From the NCBI GenBank assembly GCA_029747015.1, contig JAKOGI010001173.1, forward strand, positions 124,001 to 188,000: a DNA stretch of 64,000 nucleotides, written 5' to 3'. Position 1 is the first letter of the stretch. The number at the start of each line of letters is the position of its first letter. Both the position numbers and the translations under genes were made by a program. The notes under the pieces are model-generated. The model did not search any database. It saw nothing but the letters and a program-made list of their open reading frames with translations, and was not told where the DNA came from. Origin of the DNA: Carnegiea gigantea (taxonomy: Eukaryota > Streptophyta > Magnoliopsida > Caryophyllales > Cactaceae). This document shows positions 56,166 to 64,000 of this stretch, piece by piece.

Positions 56166-56600
56166 GCCACGCCAATGAGCCTGCCAGGGATTTCATATCC
56201 TTGAAAGCTAAGCTGCAAGGATTTTTTTTTTTTTGTTTTTAAGCTTCCTTCCCTCACTTTTTTACGACACTAACTACTTGTTTTCTTAAAAAAAAATAAG
56301 TGCACAATCAAGGTATAATTTAAGGAATACAAGTGACGAGATAAAATTTATCTTTTTGCCGTAGAACATAAAGAGATGAAAGTAGAGTTAGGCAGCACAT
56401 TTATTGTTTACCCATCCTAACTTCATCTAGAGTTTGAGTAAATACCCATCGTCCCTCGTTCTAACTTCGCATCACCATTAACTACAAGGGCTGCGGATAG
56501 AACGCATGATGATGCCTTCCTTCTTCATGGTGCCAGCCACGACAGTAGCTGCACCATCACCACTTTCCTGCTACTTGGGTGAAAAACTATTTCTGGTGAA
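56166..56600 (+). other. Spacer between tandem repeat and PMD gene
   Basis: About 430 bp with no clear gene. It has a poly-T run (56220-56240), an A-run (56288-56297), and towards the end text in weak PMD-like frames. It may hold the 5' end of the antisense gene. Confidence 0.4.
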
Positions 56601-59330
56601 GTTCGTTGGGGGCCAGCATTGAAGATATTTGGGGAATTCACTTTTATTCCGAAATACTAGGAGTGGGTAGAACACATTCTCTCATGCTTTGAATCCTAAT
56701 TGAGGACATGTTGCATCTTTGATGAATTGTATGCTTTATTATACACTTATAGTCATGATCCTCATGTTGTTCACGCCTTTTGTGAGGCTTGGTGCCCTGA
56801 GACCAACACTTTGCATACTATATCCGGAGAAATGTTGATATCTCTATGGAACTTATATAAACTTGGTGGGATCCCTATTTATGGGAAAATTTATGATGAG
56901 GCAGTGCCTAGTCGAGATGTATTATATCAATGTCGTCAAAACAATAAGAGATTAATCCAGCCCACGTGTAGATACTTGTTTGCTGCTTATAGTCATCTTG
57001 AAAATGCCCAGACTAAGGGGTTTGCACTGAACGTTGGATAGATTTTTGGTGCAAGAGATAAGTTAAGCATGAGTCCTTCCTAAGGCGGCGAAGCTCTTCC
57101 AAGTCGCGTCCTGTCAAATCATGACCTAAGTCCACTCATAATCCTTCAGGTGACATTCAGCCTACGACCCTACAGTGGACTCGAGAAGAATCCGCGACCT
57201 TTGATGGACTTCAAATTCCTATTTGATAGAAGAGAGAGCACCTATCTAGCTGCTTTTCTTTCATGATGGTTATGCATTTTTTGCTCTTCCTAAAGATGAA
57301 AAAGGATTCATGCATCTTGGCATCTTCGAAGTGGCTAGTAATATGGTGGTCGGATGCACATATAGTCTTGTAGTGCAGTGTTGGCAAGCATTTATCGTTG
57401 CCTGAGCGATATTTTTAGTGTAGGAAAACCCTCAAATTCCATATCATTCTTTCCTGCTCATTATCTATATGGTTGGCTCGCACGTTACTTCAACACCTAC
57501 TATGTATTGGATCCTTTAATGGTGCACTATTCTGGCTTTGGAGGGGCAAAGAGTTTTGAGGATGGCCAAAGACGTATCCATGAAGGGGCAATTGCTGATT
57601 TAGGTTACACCATGCTTAGCAAAAATGAATATTAGACTTTGAATGACAATGGAATTCTTTGCTATGAGAAGCTCAGCTACCTAATAGTTCTCTACTTTGG
57701 TTACCTACCTCTTTGTCTTGCAATGACTTTTTATGTCATGCCTTATAGCCCATATCAATTCAACAGTCAATTTGGCTTCTAGCAGGAGCTATATGGTGCG
57801 CTTAAACTTGACCCCCGTATTCGGACCACATCCTACAATGATGTCTAATACTTTCAGACCGCCATCCTATCTAAGAACACCAAGTCTATAGCAACGTTGC
57901 CGACCTGTTTGCTATATCTTAATAAGTTCATAGCTAAGAAATACCCGGATTGGTGGTCTAAAGCGACAATAAGTGACCTCAGGACCAACAATGGTCTTCT
58001 TCAGTAGAGTGCGAGACATGACCCCTCTAAATCTATGAAGAACACAACAGGTAACACTTTGAAGGAGGGATCTGATTTTAAGGACCAAGATTCTGATGCT
58101 GAACAGACCGACGAATCCCTTGATACTCCTATTGCTAATCGGGGGGGACGCTATCGAAAATAATGACAGTGACCAGGATTCAAAAGCTAACTTTAAACAT
58201 CGTGGGTGCCAAAACTGCAAGACCGTCGCTGCCGATACTTCCAGAGCGCGTCTTGGAGATGGTTTTTTCAATGACATCACAAGATGCTCAGATATGCCTA
58301 ACCTTGACGATGTAACTTGCTCTTCTGTTTGTATAGAACCTTGCGAGACTCATCACAACCTTTTTTTATTTTAACGGCTTGACCTTTCCGCTCCCTTTCT
58401 TTTGTTTGATACAGATTGATGCGTTTGATTTAGTACAGGACGCCACCTCTGTCATAGACGAGCAATTGCTTGAGGAGGTTAATCTTGCAGCTAAGTTGCC
58501 AACCGCTAAGCCGAGTCTTCATGGTGGCAAGGGCATAGAAGTTGTTAAGAGGTTAGCATCCCCAGAGGGAGTTAGAGGATTGGTCTTGAGAGGGAATGAA
58601 ACATTTCCTGCATCACTAACCCATGGTGAGCACTCAGTGGAGGGACCGACATCTCTTTAACTAGCTGCAAAAAGAATATCCATTGTCGTTGAGCAAACTA
58701 CTAGCCATGAGGTCATGGAAGGAAAATCTATGTTTGATTCGGTCTCTGCCACTTCCTTTTGGTTGGGTCCTGCTTCTCAAAGTATCATTGCTTGCGGCAT
58801 ACGGGCTGTAGGTTCTGGCTACCGGAATGCTTTGAAGAATACTTCATTTGATGAGGTATCAAAAGTGTATAAGAGCCGCCCCCATCATGTACAAAAGTAT
58901 TAAACGTCTCAATGGAGACCCCAATCCACTGAAGAAGCTGGTAGATGATTATGTGAGCTGCGTATCCATATATTTGGCATCAAAAAAGCGGCTTTGACAC
59001 TTCACCATCTGGATGACTTAGTTAAAGAGAAGGCTGCCTGCATTGAACGAGTAAACCAAGCGTAGTCCTATCTTATCACAGTGCAGGAAGAGCTAGATGC
59101 CGTTAAGGGAAAACGTAAGAGTACAACTTAAAAAGTAGTCCAGCTAGATTGTCATTAGTGACCATCGCCGAGAAGTAAGTCATTGAGAAGAAAAAAGCTC
59201 TTACTAACCTCTAAGTCGTACCCACTTTGTCTCAAGAAGAGGCTAAGAAGTTGAAGGAACATGGGCATGATGTCCTAGAGTTGTAACTCTCCCTAAATCC
59301 TGATAACTGGATGAGCATTATCTGATTAGG
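56600..59330 (+). pseudogene. Plant mobile domain (PMD) protein, antisense within H
   Basis: Opposite to H's own coding strand. At 56700-57041: DELYALLYTYSHDPHVVHAF, CEAWCPETNTLHTISGEMLI, SLWNLYKLGGIPIYGKIYDE and CRYLFAAYSHL. At 57378-57635: FSVGKPSNSISFFPAHYLYG, WLARYFNTY and YSGFGGAKSFEDGQRRIHEG. Then YGALKLDPRIRTTSYNDV and KFIAKKYPDWWSKATISDLR. This matches the plant mobile domain (PF10536; MAIN/MAIL1-type and transposon-borne copies), of unclear biochemical function. TTTGTTTGATACAG at about 58401-58414 looks like a 3' splice site, with a second exon from 58415 (IDAFDLVQDATSVIDEQ) and a coiled-coil tail to about 59300. Stops at 57039, about 57190, 57633 and others break it. Confidence 0.75.
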
Positions 59331-59739
59331 TCGCTTAGCTTATTGTACTTGCACTTAGATTGTTCATATCAGTGAACTCTTGATACTCTTTATGCAATAG
59401 TAATATTTTTGCCACTTCTTCATCTCTTTCTTATGTTTCTTGCTAATTTTATTCACCAAGCTACCTATATCCTCAATGAAAAATAGTAATTTTTTAATGA
59501 GATGAAGTCATAATGTAGTTTAACCAATTGTGCTTCAATTATTTGTTTTGTTGTTCACAGTGTATACTCTTGCAGGCTAGGAGTAGTACAAGATTTTTTG
59601 TTTTTTTTTTTTAGCCGTTCACAGTTTATATACTCTTGTGGGTCAGGATTAGTACAAGATTTTTTTTTGGGTGAGAAGTTTAGGCTCGTACTTAGAGGCT
59701 TACAACAAATTTTCAAGGGTAGTAGTACTTCAGAAACCT
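59331..59739. other. Spacer between PMD relic and integrase
   Basis: About 400 bp. A T-rich region contains the short repeat TACTCTTG...GG[CT][TC]AG[GA][AT][GT]TAGTACAAGATTTT, present twice (about 59563-59598 and 59631-59660). No gene. Confidence 0.5.
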
Positions 59740-60300
59740 GTCATTTATCGGTCCTACTCATACTCCTTCTGTATTAACTATCTTGTAAGCACCATTCGAG
59801 TAGACTTTAGGAGCAACACAGGGGTCATCCCATTGAGGGGTGAACTTGCTCCCTATCCTATGTGTCATGATGATCGGCCTTCTTACTGCAAGCACTTGAT
59901 CCCTAACCTGGAACGAGCGAGGTCGAATCTTTTTGTTGAACACTCATGACAGACGTGCTTGATAACACTCCAGTTTTTATCGCACCTAAAGCCTTTTCTC
60001 ATCAAGAGACTCCAACTTTGCTAGGCAGAGTTTGTAAGTTTCATCCTCACTTAACCCTTCTAGTATAGCGATGCAAAGCGATGTGATTTGAATTTCCAAA
60101 GGCAACACCACCTCTACACCATACATGAGCATATCGAGAGTTGACTGCGTTAGTGTCTTATAGATGGTTCGATAAGCCCAAAGTGCTTCTCCCAGTCTTT
60201 CATGCCAGTACTGCTTGGATTTTACCACCACCTTCTTCAATAAGTTACACAATATTTTGTTAAATTCTTCTACTAGGCCATTTGCAGACGCATGATACAT
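59740..60300 (-). pseudogene. int: H integrase C-terminal part
   Basis: Minus strand: [60 protein letters not shown], then LAKLESLDEKRL (60300-59986) and MFNKKIRPRSFQVRDQVLAV, RRPI, WDDPCVAPKVYSNGAYKIV (59943-59758). These are the last part of the catalytic core (the E of DDE at ANGLVE) and the C-terminal domain of Tat-lineage integrase. The zinc domain and the two catalytic aspartates are missing; protease lies directly upstream. Confidence 0.87.
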
Positions 60301-61050
60301 CTCGCATCGGCCCTAGTAAATGTTTTAACACCACCATTTATCTTCTTCTCTCCGTCGTAGTAATACTTGAGGCATTGGTGCAAAGTTGATGCCACCACCC
60401 TATGCTCATGAAGCCAAGGCCTTCCTAGCAATAACTAGTATAAAGTTTTTGAATCTATCACATGGAAGATAGATGTTCTCGACAAATCACCCATTGCCAA
60501 CTAGAGATGAATCATACCGATTGCACGCTGACCCTCCAAGTTGAAGTCTTATATCATCATCCGACTCTTAGAGACTTCCTCAACAGTAATCCCTAATTCG
60601 TTCATGATATACTTGGGCATGATATTGACTGCTGAGCCACCATCTATCCAGATGCGTTTAACTTTTTGCTCACGAATATAGCCAGTGACAAACAACAGAC
60701 GATTGTAGGGTTTTGACCCAAGCAATAGATCGTCACCTGTAAATGATACTGCCATGTTACAAGTGGCGCACTGAGTCGTTGACTTCCTTTACTTTGTCAG
60801 TATATCACTTTGCATAGTGAATGGTAGCCACAACTTGCTCGTGCATCCCTTTAGGCAGCCGAAAAATTTCTTTCCAACTCATACGTTCGGGCAAAGCTTC
60901 TAAGACGGTGAGGACTTTGTCATTCGCGTTCAAAGAGGAAACCTCTTAGGCATCTTCTTATGCATCATCCTCACCCTCCTCACCTTCAAGCTCAGAACAT
61001 GAAACCATGTTAACTGCAACCTTCTTAAAGAAGTCCCTTGGGAAGAATTC
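60301..61050 (-). pseudogene. pro: H aspartic protease
   Basis: Minus strand 60755-60549: SFTGDDLLLGSKPYNRLLFV, TGYIREQKVKRIWIDGGSAV and NIMPKYIMNELGIT, with the D-G-G-S catalytic motif typical of Tat protease, followed in another frame by [17 protein letters not shown] and LHQCLKYYY up to about 60300. At that point the sequence jumps into integrase. Confidence 0.85.
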
Positions 61051-63190
61051 TTCTAATGTAATAGGGACAAGAGGTTCTTGTTCAAGCAGATCGACTGGTT
61101 GAACTTCATGCCTTCTACCAGAATTGGGCTTCTTCTTCCCGTTAGCGCGTTGAGGTTTCTTGTTTCTGGCGTGACTCTTTCTTCGACGGAGTTGGGCTGG
61201 TTAAACATGCCTTTGCTTCCTAGGCCTTTGTCTATTGACAAGCGTCCATCCCTCATTGTCTTCATCAGGAATGCCTGGCACATACTCAGCCTCCATAAGT
61301 GTCGTGGGAACCATTAATGAAAGCATTATTGGCTCAAAGCTTCCAAATTGTATGGTAACCAACTCTTCTCTCATCAAAGGAGCCAAGACATAATGCTCAC
61401 ATCAAATTGTTATGTGATTAGTATCAGTTGCCTCATCTAAGTCTAGGATGATCGTTCTATCCTGAGCCAACTGCATAATATGCTTCTTGAGCGTAATGCA
61501 CGTTTCAAGACGGTGATTAACGACCCTGTGATACATACAATACTTCGAGTCATTAATCTTCCTTGCTTCTTTGGGGCATTTTGATGGCGGTAACTTAATG
61601 ATACCCTTTTCCAACAAATCATCCAACATTCCTGATAAATCTGAGCGAGGGAAATGGTACTTCTTTTCTTGAAGCTCTTTCAATGTAGGGTGCTTCTTCC
61701 CAGTATCTTTCATTGATCGGTGCTGCTTTTCCTCTACTCTTGATTTCCTTGAAATCTGGATCGGTTTGCTTATAGTGACTACATGGATTCTTTGGTCGGA
61801 CTCTTGAAAGACTTAGAATTTTTCTTAAAGTTGCCCTTTTCCTTCCTCGGTTCAAAAGTAGGGGAAGCTTTTCCACGACGATTAGCTATCGTCGTCTCTA
61901 TATCATGCGCCTTAGTAGCCAACTATTGGAAGGTCTTGGGCTTGCTCATTTGCAGGACATAAAGTAGGTCTCACTCCATGCCTTGAGTGCACATCTCTGG
62001 CATAGAAGTCTTATATAACCGATTCTTACACTCAAGACTGAGTGAGCGCCAGTGGTTGATATAGTCAAGAACAGGTTCATCTTTTCGCTGTTCAGTATTT
62101 GTTAGCTTAATTATACTAATAGTGCGTTTGGTGCTATAGAACCTATTGAGAAACTCTTACTCCATATGCTCCCAGCTATCAATGGATTCGAGCAACAGAT
62201 TGGTATACCAGTCGAACGTGATGCCCTTCAAAATTTGGATGAACTGTTTCACCAGCAAGTCGCCACTAATGCTAGCATTCTTATACGTCTCAATAAAGTG
62301 CACAACATGTTGTTTTGGGTTACCTTTCCCATCAAATTGGTTGAATTTGGGAGGTTGGTAACCATAAGGCATACGAAGAGCATTGATCCTCTTCATGTAG
62401 GGTTTGGTGTAGAGATAACTCTTCTGTGAGCAAACCCCTGGTTGAGTTTTGACAGCATTGGCAATCAGCTCCTGGATTTGTTTAGCAGTCATTGCGCTTG
62501 GAGATGAGTCATTTTGTGGCTTGTCGCCTTCTTCAACACGCCATCATCCTTAGAAGTCTCGCTTTGATTGGACCCTTCTTTGTCCTTATCACTGCTTTTG
62601 CCTTTGTTGGATGATACATATGGCCTTTGTCCAGTTTCTTCAGCAACTTAGCAATATGTTCCTCTTGGCGCTTAATGTGTGCATCTTTCTCTGCACTCTT
62701 CATAGAGAGCCTTTCCAATGTGGCATTTATGCTAGCGAACTCTTCTTTAAAATTGACAGCTCCTATCATCATAACATGCATGATGACTGTAGGGGCTTAT
62801 TCGACTTCAGATTATGGAATGGCTGCTTTCCTTGGTGATGATGCAGAAGAATCGCTGCTGTGATGATCTTCCACTGTAAAAAATGGGGATTGATGCTTCG
62901 TCTTCAATTCTTGAATGGATTTCCCCTTGAGAGGGTCAACAAACAAAATTTTACCGACTTCGTCATGCACATTGAAGTCAGCATTGTTGGTCGAATATAA
63001 GGGTGTAATTGCAACTGCTCTTTTTGTGACAGTGACTACTGCAGCCCTTGCCATGTTTCTTTACACCACTCCAGTGCTTTGCTTACTAGTGGTGGTGTAA
63101 GAGTTGGAGGATCTTTATGGGAAGGATCCAGATTTCTTTTTCAAAGGTAGGAAGGCGGCACCTCTTGTGGCCATATCTTCCTTGCGAAGG
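61051..63190 (-). pseudogene. gag: H gag, fragmented
   Basis: Pieces on the minus strand: 63054-62812 (N-terminal part), 62781-62533 (coiled coil, KDAHIKRQEEHIAKLLKKLD), 62492-62157 (PPKFNQFDGKGNPKQHVVHF, LLVKQFIQILKGITFDWYTN), an intermediate frame (RTISIIKLTN, DYINHWRSLSLECKNRL), 61713-61402 (RSDLSGMLDDLLEKGIIKLP, KYCMYHRVVNHRLETC) and 61386-61201. These form the Tat-type Gag with a CxxH...C knuckle-like stretch. Several frameshifts and stops. Confidence 0.82.
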
Positions 63191-63234
63191 GTTGGTTGAA
63201 AATCTTAAATTTCCAAGAGAAGGCGATGAGAGGC

Positions 63235-63264
63235 TAGAGAAGTCCCACCGAGCGTGCCAGAAAT
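63235..63264 (-). other. H primer binding site region
   Basis: After the 5' LTR end (minus strand ...ATTGTCACA) comes AAATTTCTGGCACGCTCGGT, then GGGACTTCTC. TCTGGCACGC[CT]CGGTGGGAC is a sequence I recall at this position in Tat-type elements; the primer tRNA was not identified. Confidence 0.55.
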
Positions 63265-63848
63265 TTGTGACAATAAAATTTCAAGTTTAAATGGAATTAA
63301 GACAAGAAATATAGATCAAATTCAAGTTTCGCATTTATAATAAAAAATGGGTACCATTCGAATATTTTGTTACAAGTGAACAAATTAAAGTCCTCTGATT
63401 CGATCTCTTGTTTGTGACTTAATGGAGAGCCGAAATAGCTTGAATCTCAATCAAGTGTGTACTTCAATCTCTAGAGTGAACGGCACATTTTGATGTGCTT
63501 GTTGTCTCTTTCTAGAGGGTCTTCTGTGGGAGAAATTTGTCTTTTTTGCATAGAGGGGTGGAGCTATATTCATAGGGAGGAGCCTCCCCTCTTCTCTAAG
63601 GTTTGCGGATTAATAGCATTCCTGGATCGATAACTAGGACTTGAACTTAGGCCGATGACTTGGGAGTCTATTTAAATTGATGACTTAGTAGTCCACTGGG
63701 CCACTGACTTGAAAGTCTTAGTGGGTCGTGGACTTAGTAGTCATTTAAACCCAAATAATTAAGTCAATTAATTTGATTATCCAACATTAATTAACTTAAA
63801 TAATTTGACATGGCACATATTTATTTTTTATTATTTTTAGTGCCTACA
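63265..63848 (-). repeat. H 5' LTR (right copy)
   Basis: 584 bp; the minus strand starts TGTAGGCACT and ends ATTGTCACA. The TATA region has mutated (minus CCTATGAATATAG where the other copy has CCTATAAATATAG), so its promoter is probably weak. Confidence 0.85.
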
Positions 63849-64000
63849 ATGACTTTTTTCTCTTTTTTTCTTTTTTCTTATTTTGGAGAATAAAATAAAA
63901 ATTTCAATTATTAAAAGGCCACTAATTGTCAACTCCCAACCTAATAGATATAAACACAACCCAAATAAGAGGGAACGACAAGTACATGCTCAATTTTATT
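63849..64000 (-). other. G 3' noncoding region, continuation after H
   Basis: Starts with the second copy of the H target duplication (ATGAC) and continues the T-rich tract broken at 53766. ATTATTAAAAGGCCACTAAT and CAACTCCCAACCTAATAG parallel E at about 42350-42400. The rest of G is beyond the window. Confidence 0.75.

Larger units (their letters stand above)
53767..63848 (-). mobile_element. Tat-type Ty3/gypsy element H with antisense PMD gene
   Basis: 10,082 bp, minus strand. LTRs at 63265-63848 (5') and 53767-54354 (3'); the plus-strand target duplication is ATGAT (53762-53766) / ATGAC (63849-63853). In element order: LTR, primer site, gag, protease, integrase C-terminus, then on the opposite strand a plant-mobile-domain gene, an 88-bp tandem repeat, a (TA)n tract, PPT and 3' LTR. 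RT, RNase H and the integrase core are deleted near 60300. Gag, protease and integrase sequences plus an antisense additional ORF fit the Tat lineage. Confidence 0.87.

Noticed and set aside
56600..59330. PMD gene as an independent host gene
   Set aside because: It lies inside the LTR pair and target duplication of H, between integrase and PPT, so it is element cargo; frames are also broken.

Overview
The window looks like plant (angiosperm, probably dicot) pericentromeric heterochromatin. It is A+T-rich and is built almost entirely from nested, decayed LTR retrotransposons. I found no convincing host gene, rRNA, tRNA gene or CRISPR. The lineages are plant-specific: Athila and Tat Ty3/gypsy, a CRM-type chromovirus, and a Sirevirus-type Ty1/copia. 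Species cannot be named from the sequence.

Layout. (1) 1-593: the start of an Athila-type LTR on the minus strand, cut by the window edge and inserted in the next element. (2) 594-22839: a plus-strand Athila-family array with three LTRs (partial 594-1144, 7500-8719, 21672-22839) around two internal regions, A1 and A2. Each internal region has gag, protease, a short RNase H tail, an ATHILA ORF-1-like gene and a long noncoding 3' part. Reverse transcriptase and integrase are missing, so both are non-autonomous. A2's gag is split by a CRM-type element (10027-16714). (3) 22840-29011: the 3' end of another plus-strand Athila element (D), carrying an inserted minus-strand noncoding LTR element (J, 23171-26204). 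(4) 29012-29526 and 46553 to about 50 kb: two parts of one old minus-strand element (F), split by D and by E. (5) 29527-46552: a minus-strand, RT-less Athila relative (E), itself split by a 10.7 kb Sirevirus (31062-41719). (6) About 50.6-51.7 kb: a plus-strand gag relic. (7) 51727-53761 and 63854-64000: the 3' end of another minus-strand Athila element (G), split by H (53767-63848). H is a 10.1 kb Tat-type element carrying an antisense plant-mobile-domain gene and an 88-bp tandem repeat.

Insertion order read from the junctions: D and E entered F; A and J entered D; the Sirevirus entered E; CRM entered A2; the 1-593 LTR entered A1's first LTR; H entered G. Four insertions (CRM, J, Sirevirus, H) have recognisable 5-bp target duplications, each with one C/T difference between its two copies.

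Every element is dead or non-autonomous through nonsense codons, frameshifts, lost catalytic residues or large deletions. Points that merit attention: an antisense plant mobile domain gene with a likely intron inside H; two Athila lineages sharing the same RT/INT deletion; a second internal polypurine-tract-like block in the Athila elements; a CCACGG/CCGTGG motif shared by several LTR families; a dispersed AACACC/AACAGG word bias through the Sirevirus; and integrase coding that runs into the CRM LTR.
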